Below, piece by piece: positions 44,416-54,391 of a DNA stretch of 64,000 bases. The first letter of the stretch is position 1, and every line of letters begins with the position of its first letter. This DNA comes from Corynebacterium glaucum. GTDB lineage: Bacteria > Actinomycetota > Actinomycetes > Mycobacteriales > Mycobacteriaceae. Under the pieces are notes generated by a model. The model did no database searches. It was not told the DNA's origin and saw only the letters and a list, made by a program, of their open reading frames with translations. The stretch is from assembly GCF_030408855.1 (NCBI RefSeq), contig NZ_CP047358.1, positions 1,116,001 through 1,180,000 on the forward strand. The letters are read 5' to 3'. Position numbers and translations under genes: made by a program.

Positions 44416-45141
44416 TTGACAGTTACGGAAACGAATCGCCGCGAGCTGCAAGCTGGGCAGGTCGAGCGTACATACATCGTCGCGGACCGCGGGGAGCGTC
44501 CGGTGACACGCGGGTGGTTCCACGTCGGTGCGACGATCGCGTTCGCCCTCGCCTCGACCGTGTTGATTACGTTTGCCTGGATGACGCTACGGTGGCCAGA
44601 GGCGCTCGGCGTGACCATCTACGGCGCGGGCATCATCACGCTATTCGGGGTCTCCGGGATGTATCACCGCTGGCCGTGGCGTTCAGCATCCACGGTGCAG
44701 TGGTGGCGCCGCACCGACCATGCGACCATCGCCGTCTTCATCGCGGCGACATATACGCCGCTGTGTGTGATCGCCTTCGAACCGCGGACCGCCGGGATCA
44801 TGCTTGCCGTCGCCTGGGGCGGTGCGATCCTCGGCGCGATCCTCAACTTGGTGTGGATCAATCACCCGCGCTGGCTCGACCTCGTGGTCTACATTGGCCT
44901 CGGCTGGATCATTGTGCCGCTCGTGCCCACCCTGTGGGCTGGAACTGGCCCGGTGGTGGTCACCCTGATCTTCCTCGGCGGGGTGATCTATACCCTCGGC
45001 GCGCTGGTCTACGGCTTTAAATGGCCTGGCCGCCAAGCGCGCTACTACGGCTACCACGAGCACTTTCATACCGCGACCATCGTTGCCGCGATCTTGCACC
45101 TTGTCGCTATCTGGATGGTGGTTGTCGCGGCAAGCAACTAG
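44416..45141 (+). CDS. hemolysin III family membrane protein (YqfA/PAQR-like)
   Basis: A membrane protein of about 241 residues with seven hydrophobic segments. It has the family's conserved His/Ser/Asp/His pattern: GVSGMYHRWPW (Ser and His), RRTDHATIAVFIAATYTP (Asp) and a C-terminal GYHEHFHTATIVAAILH. PAQR relatives bind zinc with these residues. The start is taken at TTG 44416, because GGAAGGCGGGG precedes it; a longer reading from 44350 would run into sequence that looks non-coding. Its true activity in bacteria is unknown despite the name. Confidence 0.82.
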   Translation: MTVTETNRRELQAGQVERTYIVADRGERPVTRGWFHVGATIAFALASTVLITFAWMTLRWPEALGVTIYGAGIITLFGVSGMYHRWPWRSASTVQWWRRTDHATIAVFIAATYTPLCVIAFEPRTAGIMLAVAWGGAILGAILNLVWINHPRWLDLVVYIGLGWIIVPLVPTLWAGTGPVVVTLIFLGGVIYTLGALVYGFKWPGRQARYYGYHEHFHTATIVAAILHLVAIWMVVVAASN

Positions 45142-45156
45142 CTAGACTGGTCGGCC

Positions 45157-47802
45157 ATGACCACTAAGCGCCTCCTGCTTATCGACGGCCACTCAATGGC
45201 CTTCCGAGCCTTCTACGCCCTGCCGGTGGAAAACTTCTCCACTTCGGGCGGCCAGCACACGAACGCCGTTTACGGCTTCCTTTCCATGCTGGCCAACATC
45301 CTCGCGGAGGAGCAACCGACTCATATGGCGGTCGCCTTCGACGTTGGGCGCAAGACCTTCCGCACAGAGAAGTTCCCCGAATACAAGGCCCAGCGTGAGG
45401 CCGCACCGCCGGAGTTCAAGGGCCAGGTGCCGATTATCGAGGACCTGCTCGGCAACCTCGGCATCGTCACGCTCAGCAAGGAAAACTACGAAGCCGACGA
45501 CATCCTCGCCACCCTCACAACAGAAGCCAAGCAGGAGGGGGATTTCGAAGTCATCATCGTCACCGGAGACAGGGATTATCTTCAGCTTGTCGACGGCTCG
45601 ACCACCGTGCTTTACCCAACCCGCGGCGTCTCAACCCTTACCCGCTTCACACCGGACGAGGTTGAAAAGAAGTACGGCCTGACGCCCGCGCAGTACCCGG
45701 ATTACGCCGCGCTGCGCGGGGATCCGTCGGATAACCTGCCCGGCATCCCGAAGGTGGGGGAGAAGACCGCGGCGAAGTGGATCACACAGTACGGGACTCT
45801 CGACGGCCTCATCGAGCATGCGGACGAGATCAAGGGCATGGCTGGTGAGAACTTCCGTGAGCGCATTGACCAGGTGCGCTTAAACCGCGAGCTGACCCAG
45901 ATGGTGACGGATGTTGAGCTGCCCGTGGGGCCGAACGAGCTGCAGATGAAGCCGGCTGAGGTGGGTGTGGTCGCGGAGGCGTTCGACAGCCTCGAATTCG
46001 GCACCAATCTGCGTGAGCGTGTGCTGGCGTCCGTCGAGACGACCGGCGAGGTGCCCGAGAACGCCGACACCGTCGAGCTGCCGGACGTGGTCGTCGAGGA
46101 TGCGCCGCTTGATGAGTGGCTCGCCGCCCGGGAGGGCGAAGGACTCGCTCTGTATCTTTCCGGCACTCCGACGCCGGGGCAGGGGGATGTCGTGGCGCTC
46201 GCAGTCGTCGATAAGCAACGAAAAGCTCTGCAACGAGATGCGAGCGACCTTTCTCCGAGCGAGGATGCGGCGCTGAAAGCGTGGGCGGAGTCGAATGCGC
46301 CGAAGTTCCTGCATGAGGCGAAGGCGGCGTTTCATATGCTGCAGGGACGTGGGATTACGCTGCACGGCATTGCGCACGACACGGCGATTGCGGCGTATTT
46401 GCTGCGGCCGGGGCAGCGCACGTACGCGCTCGAGGATGTGTACCAGCGGCATTTGAAGAAGCAGCTGGTCATCGGCGGCGATCAGCTGAGCCTGCTGGGT
46501 GATACGTCGTTGACTGATGCCGCGGCCGCGGTGATGGAGCTTTCGGCGGCGTTGGCTGAGCAGCTGCGTGAGATCGACTCCTATGAGCTGTACGCCGACC
46601 TCGAACTGCCGCTGATCAGCATTCTTGCCGAGATGGAGCACGCCGGCATCGCAGTCAACCTCGAGGTGCTTGAGGGGTTGCACAAGGACTATGTGCACAA
46701 GGTCGCGCAGGTCGAGGAGGAGGCTCGCTTGCTTGTCGACGAGCCCACGTTGAACCTCTCCAGCCCCAAACAGCTCTCGGTGGTGTTGTTTGACAAGCTC
46801 GACCTTCCGAAGACGAAAAAGACGAAGACTGGGTACTCGACGGCCGCGGGCGAAATCGAGGCGCTGGCGGAAAAGCACCCGCACCCCTTCCTGGATCACT
46901 TGCTGGCGCACCGCGAGTATCAGAAGATGAAGTCCACGATTGAGGGCTTGATCAAGACGGTGCAACCGGATGGGCGCATCCATACGACGTTCAATCAGAC
47001 GGTGGCTTCTACTGGGCGTCTGAGCTCCGCTGAGCCGAACCTGCAGAATATTCCGGTGCGTACGGAAGCGGGTCGGATGATCCGCTCGGCGTTTGTGGTG
47101 GGTGAGGGGTACGAGTGCCTGCTGACGGCTGACTACAGCCAGATCGAAATGCGTGTGATGGCGCACCTGAGCCAAGACGCGGGGCTGATCGAGGCCTACC
47201 GGGCGGGGGAGGACCTGCACAACTTCGTGGGCTCGCGTGTGTTCGACGTGCCGATTGACCAGGTGACGCCGGAGCTGCGCCGTCGCGTGAAAGCGATGTC
47301 CTACGGCCTGGTGTACGGGTTGTCGGCGTTTGGTTTGTCGAACCAGCTGAACATCCCTGCGGGCGAGGCGAAGCAAATTATGGAGGCGTACTTCGAGCGC
47401 TTCGGTGGAGTGAAGCGCTACCTGGACGAAGTGGTGGAGCAGGCGCGCCGCGACGGCTACACCTCGACGGTGTTCGGGCGCAGGCGCTACTTGCCTGAGC
47501 TCACCTCGGACAACCGGATCGCACGCGAGAACGCGGAGCGCGCGGCGTTGAATGCACCGATTCAGGGCACGGCGGCGGACATCATCAAGGTGGCGATGAT
47601 CCGGGTCGATCAAGCGCTGCGCGGGTATGCATCACGCGTGCTGCTTCAGGTGCACGACGAGTTGGTCGTGGAGGTTGCGCCCGAGGAGTTGGATGAAGTG
47701 CAGGCGATTGTAGAGCGCGAAATGGACGGTGCGATCGATCTGCTTGTCCCGCTCGAAGTGTCCGCCGGCACCGGGTCGAACTGGGACGAGGCCGCGCACT
47801 AA
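45157..47802 (+). CDS. polA: DNA polymerase I
   Basis: An 881-residue repair and Okazaki-processing polymerase. The 5'-3' exonuclease domain (1 to about 290) has DGHSMAFRAF, FDVGRKTFR and GDPSDNLPGIPKVGEKTA. The middle 3'-5' exonuclease-like domain (about 310-460) appears to lack the usual catalytic acids, as in other actinobacterial enzymes. The polymerase domain carries DYSQIEMRVMAHLS (motif A), RRVKAMSYGLVYGLSAFGL (motif B) and QVHDELVVEV (motif C). TAGACT eight bases before the ATG suggests a leaderless start. A 14-bp hairpin follows the gene. Confidence 0.97.
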   Translation: MTTKRLLLIDGHSMAFRAFYALPVENFSTSGGQHTNAVYGFLSMLANILAEEQPTHMAVAFDVGRKTFRTEKFPEYKAQREAAPPEFKGQVPIIEDLLGNLGIVTLSKENYEADDILATLTTEAKQEGDFEVIIVTGDRDYLQLVDGSTTVLYPTRGVSTLTRFTPDEVEKKYGLTPAQYPDYAALRGDPSDNLPGIPKVGEKTAAKWITQYGTLDGLIEHADEIKGMAGENFRERIDQVRLNRELTQMVTDVELPVGPNELQMKPAEVGVVAEAFDSLEFGTNLRERVLASVETTGEVPENADTVELPDVVVEDAPLDEWLAAREGEGLALYLSGTPTPGQGDVVALAVVDKQRKALQRDASDLSPSEDAALKAWAESNAPKFLHEAKAAFHMLQGRGITLHGIAHDTAIAAYLLRPGQRTYALEDVYQRHLKKQLVIGGDQLSLLGDTSLTDAAAAVMELSAALAEQLREIDSYELYADLELPLISILAEMEHAGIAVNLEVLEGLHKDYVHKVAQVEEEARLLVDEPTLNLSSPKQLSVVLFDKLDLPKTKKTKTGYSTAAGEIEALAEKHPHPFLDHLLAHREYQKMKSTIEGLIKTVQPDGRIHTTFNQTVASTGRLSSAEPNLQNIPVRTEAGRMIRSAFVVGEGYECLLTADYSQIEMRVMAHLSQDAGLIEAYRAGEDLHNFVGSRVFDVPIDQVTPELRRRVKAMSYGLVYGLSAFGLSNQLNIPAGEAKQIMEAYFERFGGVKRYLDEVVEQARRDGYTSTVFGRRRYLPELTSDNRIARENAERAALNAPIQGTAADIIKVAMIRVDQALRGYASRVLLQVHDELVVEVAPEELDEVQAIVEREMDGAIDLLVPLEVSAGTGSNWDEAAH

Positions 47803-47818
47803 CTGAGCCGGGAAATGC

Positions 47819-47865
47819 TTCGAGGCGGGTAGCCGCGGACCCGGTCCCGCACTACCCGCCTCGAA
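47819..47865 (+). terminator. large hairpin downstream of polA
   Basis: TTCGAGGCGGGTAG (47819-47832) pairs perfectly with CTACCCGCCTCGAA (47852-47865), a 14-bp stem with a 19-base loop. No T-run follows, so it may end or stabilise the polA transcript. Confidence 0.55.
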
Positions 47866-48120
47866 TGCGGCTACCCACCCAGATGCCGCACCCCCGGTAC
47901 TTCCTATTCACTTTTCCCTCAGGTCTCCCTCCCGAGGCGGCTCCGGATCCGCGCGGTGTTCCGTAGCTAGTGTGAATGCTAAAGAGACCATAAGAATCTG
48001 TCTATCGGAGGCTGAGGATGTCCCGTATGTAGGTCGGGTTAGGCTCGCCGGAAAAGTTATGAATTAGCAGGGTTAACGTAATCGTTTCGTGATGTTGGAA
48101 GGGGGTAAAAATCGGGGGGT
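47866..48120. other. gene-free gap between polA and methyltransferase 3' ends
   Basis: With the preceding hairpin this makes a 318-base non-coding stretch between convergent genes. I see no convincing open frame. It contains TCGGGTTAGGCTCGCCGGA at 48034-48052, which matches the DtxR box consensus at 13 of 19 positions although no gene start is nearby. It also contains AT-rich segments near 47980-48000 and 48055-48100 that could hold a small RNA. Nothing else is evident. Confidence 0.5.
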
Positions 48121-48876
48121 CTAGCCAGAGTTGAAAGTTACGAAAATTGCGGTACCTGGGAAGAGGGCGCCGCGCTCGGGGGACCACTGGCCCCAGGTTG
48201 TGGCGAGTTCCGCGGGCCACTGCGGTTCGATGACATCGGCGAGCCAGAACCCCGCCATGCCGAGCGCGCGCACCCAGTCGCCGAAGGTGCGGTGGTACTC
48301 CGCGTAGGTGAGCTGGCCCGCCTCATTGTGCTCCTCGTAGACGCGGTCAAAATAGCTGATCTCGGCGGTCAGGGAGGTTGGATCATCGGGGAAGATCCAG
48401 CGCATTGGGTGAGTGACGGAGAAGACGAACCGCCCGCCGGGGCGCAGTACACGCGATACTTCGGCAAATGGTGCGTGAATGTCCGGAACGAAGGGCAGCG
48501 CACCGAACGCCGAGAATGCTACGTCGAAAGCGTTGTCGCGAAATGGCATCTGCAAAACATCTGCTTGGACCAGGGCGGGACCGGCGTCGGCGCGGCGGAG
48601 CATCTCGGCCGAAATGTCGAACGCTGCGACAAACCCGGCGCCGTCTCGAACGAGCCATGAGGCGCAAGGGGCGGAACCGCAGCCGATTTCAAGGACCGCG
48701 GCGGAGGAGACGTCGCCAAGCAAGCGGAGCTCCTGCTCGCTGAGCATTTCCGGCGACCAGTAGAAGCTGCTGAGATACTCTGAATGCTCCGCGTGGTAGC
48801 GCTGGGCATCGGCATCCCAGAACGCGCGATTCGCCTGGGATGGTGAGCGACCGAAACTGCTGCTTGGCTCGGACAT
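48121..48876 (-). CDS. class I SAM-dependent methyltransferase
   Basis: A 251-residue Methyltransf_11-type enzyme with SAM motif I VLEIGCGSAPCASWL, motif II FDISAEMLRRA, AFSAFGALPFV and VLRPGGRFVFSVTHPMRW. The N-terminal SQANRAFWDADAQRYHAEH is typical of small-molecule methyltransferases found in actinobacteria. Substrate unknown. The ATG at 48876 has AAGGAG upstream, at somewhat long spacing. It is divergent from rpsA. Confidence 0.87.
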   Translation of the reverse strand: MSEPSSSFGRSPSQANRAFWDADAQRYHAEHSEYLSSFYWSPEMLSEQELRLLGDVSSAAVLEIGCGSAPCASWLVRDGAGFVAAFDISAEMLRRADAGPALVQADVLQMPFRDNAFDVAFSAFGALPFVPDIHAPFAEVSRVLRPGGRFVFSVTHPMRWIFPDDPTSLTAEISYFDRVYEEHNEAGQLTYAEYHRTFGDWVRALGMAGFWLADVIEPQWPAELATTWGQWSPERGALFPGTAIFVTFNSG

Positions 48877-49087
48877 CGGCGCGCCGGAACTCCTTCGAAC
48901 TTGTTTTGCTTTAGCTGGGAAGATTCACTACTCTTTCAGGGGCGTATCTATGCGTCGGGGTGGCTAAAGCCGTAATAGGAGGGCTTTGCTGTTCCAGTCG
49001 TGAGATCGTATCCCGAGGTTAAGCTTAGGTTCGAAAGATGCGCTTCTGTCAATCACGATCTCCTATTTCTTCGGAGCACATACACTT

Positions 49088-50566
49088 ATGCGCACATCCA
49101 ACGCACCACAGGTAGCCATCAACGATATCGGTGGCCCTGAGGAATTTCTCGCCGCAGTTGACGAGACCATCAAGTACTTCAACGATGGCGACATCGTCAC
49201 CGGCACCGTGGTCAAGGTTGACCACGATGAGGTGCTGCTCGACATCGGTTACAAAACCGAGGGCGTCATCCTCACCCGTGAACTTTCGATCAAGCACGAC
49301 GTCGACCCGGATGAGGTCGTTGAAGTCGGCGACGAGATCGACGCACTTGTCCTGACCAAGGAGGACAAGGAAGGCCGCCTCATGCTGTCCAAGAAGCGTG
49401 CGCAGTACGAGCGCGCGTGGGGCACCATCGAGGAGCTGCAGGCCAACGACCAGCCGGTTACCGGTACCGTCATCGAGGTTGTCAAGGGCGGCCTCATCCT
49501 GGACATCGGCCTGCGCGGCTTCCTGCCGGCATCGCTGGTGGAAATGCGCCGCGTGCGCGACCTGGATCCGTACATCGGCCAGGAACTCGAGGCGAAGATC
49601 ATCGAACTGGACAAGCACCGCAACAACGTGGTCCTGTCCCGCCGTGCCTACCTGGAGGAGACCCAGTCTGCGGTCCGCTCCGACTTCCTGCACCAGCTGC
49701 AGAAGGGCCAGGTCCGCAAGGGCGTCGTGTCCTCCATCGTCAACTTCGGTGCCTTCGTGGACCTTGGCGGTGTTGACGGCCTGGTGCACGTTTCCGAGCT
49801 GTCCTGGAAGCACATCGACCACCCGTCCGAGGTTGTCACCGTTGGCGACGAGGTCACCGTCGAGGTGCTCGACGTCGATCTCGACCGCGAGCGTGTGTCC
49901 CTGTCGCTGAAGGCGACCCAGGAGGATCCGTGGCGCGTCTTCGCACGCACCCACGCTGTGGGCCAGATCGTGCCGGGCAAGGTCACCAAGCTCGTGCCGT
50001 TCGGTGCATTCGTGCGCGTCGAAGAGGGCATCGAGGGCCTCGTCCACATCTCCGAGTTGGCTCAGCGCCACGTTGAGGTGCCGGACCAGGTTGTCAATGT
50101 CAACGAAGAGGTCATGGTCAAGGTCATCGACATCGACCTCGAGCGTCGTCGTATCTCCCTGTCGCTGAAGCAGGCGGACGAGGACTACAACGAGGAGTTC
50201 GATCCGTCCCGCTACGGCATGGCAGACTCCTACGACGAGCAGGGCAACTACATCTTCCCGGAGGGCTTCGACCCGGAGACCAACGAGTGGATGGAAGGCT
50301 TCGAGGAAGCTCGCCAGGAGTGGGAAGCACGCTACGCCGAGGCAGAGCGTCGCCACCAGGCCCACACCGCGCAGATCGAGCGTCACCGTGCCGCCGCCGC
50401 AGAGGCAGCAGAGCAGGGTGGTGCAGCAGAGCCGACCGAGTACTCCTCTGAGACCGGTGCCGCAGCTCCGTCGGCATCCGGCGAGGGCAATGAAGCTGCA
50501 CAGGGCGGTTCTCTCGCATCCGACGAGCAGCTCGCCGCACTTCGTGAGAAGCTCGCAGGCAACTAG
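49088..50566 (+). CDS. rpsA: 30S ribosomal protein S1
   Basis: A 492-residue RNA-binding ribosomal protein that helps recruit mRNA. Four S1/OB repeats are visible (about 34-105, 122-188, 208-277 and 294-364), such as DGDIVTGTVVKVDHDEVLLD and GQIVPGKVTKLVPFGAFVRV. A conserved acidic segment follows (YGMADSYDEQGNYIFPEGF), then an Ala/Glu-rich tail. The ATG at 49088 follows TTCGGAGCAC. The 211 bases upstream are non-coding, with an unresolved promoter. A strong terminator follows. Confidence 0.97.
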   Translation: MRTSNAPQVAINDIGGPEEFLAAVDETIKYFNDGDIVTGTVVKVDHDEVLLDIGYKTEGVILTRELSIKHDVDPDEVVEVGDEIDALVLTKEDKEGRLMLSKKRAQYERAWGTIEELQANDQPVTGTVIEVVKGGLILDIGLRGFLPASLVEMRRVRDLDPYIGQELEAKIIELDKHRNNVVLSRRAYLEETQSAVRSDFLHQLQKGQVRKGVVSSIVNFGAFVDLGGVDGLVHVSELSWKHIDHPSEVVTVGDEVTVEVLDVDLDRERVSLSLKATQEDPWRVFARTHAVGQIVPGKVTKLVPFGAFVRVEEGIEGLVHISELAQRHVEVPDQVVNVNEEVMVKVIDIDLERRRISLSLKQADEDYNEEFDPSRYGMADSYDEQGNYIFPEGFDPETNEWMEGFEEARQEWEARYAEAERRHQAHTAQIERHRAAAAEAAEQGGAAEPTEYSSETGAAAPSASGEGNEAAQGGSLASDEQLAALREKLAGN

Positions 50567-50581
50567 AGCGTTCGCTTAGCG

Positions 50582-50616
50582 ACGGCCCGGGTCCCCGCAG
50601 TGGGGCACGGGCCGTT
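50582..50616 (+). terminator. rpsA terminator
   Basis: ACGGCCCG and CGGGCCGT arms around an inner CCCC/GGGG stem, followed by TTTGCCTTT. It sits 15 bases after the rpsA stop. Confidence 0.75.
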
Positions 50617-50638
50617 TGCCTTTGCTAGCGTTGCCGCC

Positions 50639-51235
50639 ATGAAGCGAATCGGACTCACGGGCGGCATCGGCAGCGGTAAATCGACGGTGGCGGCAATGCT
50701 CGCCGACGCTGGGTTCACCATCGTGGATGCGGACCAGATTGCACGCGACATTATGGCCCCGGGGTCTCCCGAGCTAGCGCGGGTGGCCGACGAGTTCGGC
50801 CACGACCTGCTTGACGCCGATGGCGTGTTAGATCGTGCCGAGCTTGCCCGCCGAGCGTTCGGGTCGGAAGAAGCGACGCAGCGGCTCAACTCGATTACGC
50901 ACCCCGCTATCCGGGAGGAAGCGCAGCGGCAGTTTGTCACTGCGGAGGCGCGCGGGGATGAGGCAGCGGTGTACGACATGCCCTTGCTGGTGGAGCAGGG
51001 GCTGCACGAGCTTATGGATCTCACCGTCGTAGTAGATGTCGATCCGGAAGAACGCGTACGCCGTCTCGTTGCTTCTCGCGGACTCGACGAGGCGGACGCA
51101 CGTGCGCGCATCTCGCGCCAGTTCGACGACGCCACGCGGCGCGCCGCCGCGGACGTGGTCATCGACAACAACGGTCCGAAGGACGCGCTTGCTCCGCAGG
51201 TCGAGGCGTTGATCGCGCAGGCCCGTGCAGAATGA
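50639..51235 (+). CDS. coaE: dephospho-CoA kinase
   Basis: Last step of coenzyme A synthesis. The 198-residue P-loop kinase has RIGLTGGIGSGKSTVA at the N-terminus, DADQIARDIMAPG, NSITHPAIREE and VYDMPLLVEQG. TAGCGT seven bases before ATG 50639 points to a leaderless start and away from the longer in-frame reading at 50600. The length is normal for a stand-alone kinase without the GrpB-like extension found in some mycobacteria. Confidence 0.96.
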   Translation: MKRIGLTGGIGSGKSTVAAMLADAGFTIVDADQIARDIMAPGSPELARVADEFGHDLLDADGVLDRAELARRAFGSEEATQRLNSITHPAIREEAQRQFVTAEARGDEAAVYDMPLLVEQGLHELMDLTVVVDVDPEERVRRLVASRGLDEADARARISRQFDDATRRAAADVVIDNNGPKDALAPQVEALIAQARAE

Positions 51236-51247
51236 GCAAAAGCTGGA

Positions 51248-51267
51248 TTGCAAACAATAGTTTGCAA
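51248..51267. promoter_or_regulatory. 8-bp perfect palindrome, candidate operator
   Basis: TTGCAAAC (51248-51255) and GTTTGCAA (51260-51267) with a 4-base spacer in the gap between coaE and the DUF4259 gene. There is no T-run, so an operator is more likely than a terminator. Confidence 0.4.
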
Positions 51268-51347
51268 CCTGAAGTGTTTGTTTTGGACCAACGACATTTA
51301 CCGGAGCTTTAAGTTCTATTCACTTCCGGGTTCTACAGTCCCCGCCT

Positions 51348-51701
51348 ATGGGAACGTGGGACACCGGACCGTTTGATAACGACCCCGCTGCTGAGGCCGT
51401 CGCAAAGCTTGCAGACGGCACGTTCCGCATGGACCAGTTCCGATTCGAGTGCGGCCGCGGTCCGCTGGGCACAGATGAGGCGGAGTCGGTCATCGCGCTT
51501 GCGGCGGTGCTGAATGGCCATATTCCGGCTGAAGATGCGGCCGGTGCGCTCGACTTCCCGTTCTCGGTCGACGACCGCCGCTGGATTCGGCGCCACGCGG
51601 CGAAGGTCACGTCCCCGGGCGGCTCTGAGCTCTACGAGCTGTGGGCCGAAGCCGGCGAGCTTGAGGAGTGGCTGGAGGCCACCCGCAAGTACGCCAGCTA
51701 G
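51348..51701 (+). CDS. DUF4259 family protein
   Basis: A 117-residue soluble protein beginning MGTWDTGPFDNDPAAE, the conserved opening of DUF4259. It continues with helices and ends SELYELWAEAGELEEWLEAT. No enzymatic motif is visible and the family's function is unknown. TACAGT eight bases before the ATG suggests a leaderless start. uvrB begins 36 bases downstream with its own -10 box. Confidence 0.82.
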   Translation: MGTWDTGPFDNDPAAEAVAKLADGTFRMDQFRFECGRGPLGTDEAESVIALAAVLNGHIPAEDAAGALDFPFSVDDRRWIRRHAAKVTSPGGSELYELWAEAGELEEWLEATRKYAS

Positions 51702-51737
51702 TTTTTCTGATCACGTTGTTCTCCTAGACTGAGCTGC

Positions 51738-53843
51738 ATGGCTTTTGCTGCAGAACACCCCGTGCTCGCGCATTCAGAGTTCCGCCCGGTCGGCGAGATC
51801 GAACGGCGCGAGAAACGGTTCGAGGTCATCTCCGAGTACGAACCGTCGGGGGACCAGCCGGCGGCCATCAAAGAGCTCGACGCGCGCTTGCGCCGCGGTG
51901 AGGAGGATGTCGTGCTTATGGGTGCCACCGGTACCGGTAAGTCCGCGACCGCGGCGTGGCTGATCGAGCAACAACAGCGCCCGACCCTGGTGATGGCGCC
52001 GAACAAGACCCTCGCCGCGCAGCTGGCCAACGAGCTGCGGCAGCTACTGCCCAACAACGCCGTCGAGTACTTCGTCAGCTACTACGACTACTACCAACCC
52101 GAGGCCTACATCGCGCAGACCGATACCTACATCGAGAAGGACTCGAGCATTAACGACGACGTCGAGCGCCTCCGCCACTCCGCGACGTCAGCGCTGCTCA
52201 GCCGCCGCGATGTCGTGGTGGTTGCCTCAGTCTCGTGCATCTACGGCCTGGGCACCCCGCAGAGCTACCTCGATCGCTCCATTGTGCTTCGGGTCGGCGA
52301 GGAGGTTGAGCGGGACAGGTTTTTGCGCTTGCTTGTCGACGTCCAGTACGAACGCAATGACATCGACTTCAAACGCGGTGCGTTCCGCGTCAAAGGCGAC
52401 ACCGTCGACATCATTCCCGCGTACGAAGAGGTTGCGGTGCGTGTGGAGTTCTTCGGCGATGAAGTGGATTCCCTGTATTACATCCACCCGCTGACGGGCG
52501 ACGTCATCAGCCAGGAGGATGAGGTCCGTATCTTCCCGGCGACGCACTACGTAGCCACCGACGACCGCATGGAGCGCGCCATCGAAGACATCAAACTCGA
52601 GCTGGCGGACCGTCTAGAAGAGCTGGAGAACCGCGGCAAGCTGCTCGAGGCGCAGCGCCTCCGCATGCGCACCGAGTACGACCTCGAAATGATCCAGCAG
52701 GTCGGCTTCTGCTCCGGCATTGAGAACTACTCGCGCCACATGGATGGACGCCCGGCGGGCTCGGCACCGGCAACGCTCATCGACTACTTCCCGGAAGACT
52801 TCCTCACCATTATCGACGAGTCCCACGTGACGGTTCCCCAGATCGGCGGCATGTATGAAGGCGATATGTCCCGCAAGCGCAACCTCGTCGAGTTCGGCTT
52901 CCGCCTGCCAAGCGCAGTGGACAACCGGCCGCTCACCTTCGACGAGTTCGAGGCGCGCGTGGGTCAGACCGTCTACATGTCCGCGACCCCGGGTGACTAC
53001 GAGCTCGAGGCCTCCGGAGGCGAGTTCGTCGAGCAGGTGATCCGCCCGACCGGTCTGGTGGACCCGAAGGTCACGGTGCGCCCGACGAAGGGCCAGATCG
53101 ACGACCTGATTCACGAGATCCGCGAGCGCGTGGAGCGCGACGAGCGCGTCCTGGTCACTACCTTGACCAAGCGCATGGCCGAGGATCTCACCGACTACTT
53201 CTTGGATAACGGGATCAAGGTCCGCTACCTGCACTCCGACATCGATACCCTCCAGCGCGTCGAGCTCCTGCGTCAGCTGCGCCTAGGCGAGTTCGACGTG
53301 CTCGTGGGCATCAACCTGCTCCGCGAGGGCCTCGACCTGCCGGAGGTCTCGCTGGTGGCGATCCTCGACGCGGACAAGGAAGGTTTCCTACGTTCCACGA
53401 AGTCGCTGATCCAGACGATCGGCCGCGCCGCACGTAACGTGTCCGGCGAGGTCATCATGTACGCCGACAGCGTCACCGAGTCGATGCAGGAAGCGATCGA
53501 CGAGACGGAGCGCCGCCGCGAGAAACAGCTGGCGTACAACAAGGAGCACGGCATCGATCCGCAGCCGCTGCGCAAGGCCATCGCGGACATCTTGGACCAG
53601 GTCTACGAGTTCGAGGGTGGCGAAGCCGACGCCAAGGCTGGGGGAGATGGCGCTGAACGGATCGTCGAAAAGCGAGACGCTTCGAACATGGCTTCCGACG
53701 AGGTGCAGAAGCTTATCGACGACCTGACTAACCAGATGGCTGCTGCCGCCCGCGAGCTGAAGTTCGAGCTTGCGGGGCGGCTGCGCGACGAGATCGCGGA
53801 CCTGCGCAAGGAACTGCGTGGTATGAAAGAAACTGGCAACTAA
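51738..53843 (+). CDS. uvrB: excinuclease ABC subunit B
   Basis: The DNA-damage verification helicase of nucleotide excision repair, 701 residues. Walker [12 protein letters not shown], the beta-hairpin region [30 protein letters not shown], helicase motifs SATPGDYE and [19 protein letters not shown], and a C-terminal UvrC-binding UVR motif ([19 protein letters not shown]). TAGACT seven bases before the ATG indicates leaderless transcription. uvrA is 5.2 kb downstream in this window. No LexA box is visible. Confidence 0.97.
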   Translation: MAFAAEHPVLAHSEFRPVGEIERREKRFEVISEYEPSGDQPAAIKELDARLRRGEEDVVLMGATGTGKSATAAWLIEQQQRPTLVMAPNKTLAAQLANELRQLLPNNAVEYFVSYYDYYQPEAYIAQTDTYIEKDSSINDDVERLRHSATSALLSRRDVVVVASVSCIYGLGTPQSYLDRSIVLRVGEEVERDRFLRLLVDVQYERNDIDFKRGAFRVKGDTVDIIPAYEEVAVRVEFFGDEVDSLYYIHPLTGDVISQEDEVRIFPATHYVATDDRMERAIEDIKLELADRLEELENRGKLLEAQRLRMRTEYDLEMIQQVGFCSGIENYSRHMDGRPAGSAPATLIDYFPEDFLTIIDESHVTVPQIGGMYEGDMSRKRNLVEFGFRLPSAVDNRPLTFDEFEARVGQTVYMSATPGDYELEASGGEFVEQVIRPTGLVDPKVTVRPTKGQIDDLIHEIRERVERDERVLVTTLTKRMAEDLTDYFLDNGIKVRYLHSDIDTLQRVELLRQLRLGEFDVLVGINLLREGLDLPEVSLVAILDADKEGFLRSTKSLIQTIGRAARNVSGEVIMYADSVTESMQEAIDETERRREKQLAYNKEHGIDPQPLRKAIADILDQVYEFEGGEADAKAGGDGAERIVEKRDASNMASDEVQKLIDDLTNQMAAAARELKFELAGRLRDEIADLRKELRGMKETGN

Positions 53844-53866
53844 AACGCAGGAAAGCTGGTGTTCTC

Positions 53867-54325
53867 ATGCACTCTTACACATCGATCGCCGTAGGCACGG
53901 ACGGCTCGGAAACCTCGCTGGTGGCGGTGCAGACGGCGGCAAGCCTAGCGCGGGTTTACGGTGCGACGTTGACCATTATCTGCGCGTATTATTCCGCGTC
54001 TGGCTCGATGCTCAACTCCACCAACGCGGAGATCACCCAGATTGACACCGTGTCCGAGGCGGGCGCGCGGGAGATTCTGGCCCGCGCGAGGGAGATCGCC
54101 GAGCAGGAGCAGGCGCCGAGCATCAAGCTGGATGCGAAGGCTGGTCAGCCGGCGAACGTCCTCGTGGAATCTGTAGCGGAGCACGAGGTTGACTTGCTGG
54201 TGGTTGGTAACCGGGGCATGCGCTCCCTTGCGGGCCGTGTGTTCGGCAACGTTCCTGGCAACGTGGCCAAGAAAGCCCCGGTTGACGTGATGCTGGTGGA
54301 TACCAGGGTGGAGGGACACAACTAA
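53867..54325 (+). CDS. universal stress protein, copy 1
   Basis: A 152-residue UspA-domain protein with an N-terminal AVGTDGSETSLVAVQ and the C-terminal ATP-binding GNRGMRSLAGRVFGNVP (G-2x-G-9x-G-S/N type). It binds ATP in related proteins and responds to stress; its target is unknown. The ATG at 53867 has a GGAAAG site. A second, clearly related family member follows after 66 bases. Confidence 0.9.
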   Translation: MHSYTSIAVGTDGSETSLVAVQTAASLARVYGATLTIICAYYSASGSMLNSTNAEITQIDTVSEAGAREILARAREIAEQEQAPSIKLDAKAGQPANVLVESVAEHEVDLLVVGNRGMRSLAGRVFGNVPGNVAKKAPVDVMLVDTRVEGHN

Positions 54326-54391
54326 CCCCGACGGACTACACTCAGATTCGTCCTTAGTACATATTCACTACCCGGAAAGGTCTTTGACGAC

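Noticed and set aside
45880..47613. Long antisense open frame over polA
   Set aside because: No motifs, and polA polymerase motifs A to C occupy the sense strand.
47990..48060. Small peptide gene after CGGAGGCTGAGG near 48007
   Set aside because: The frame starting at the following ATG stops after four codons.
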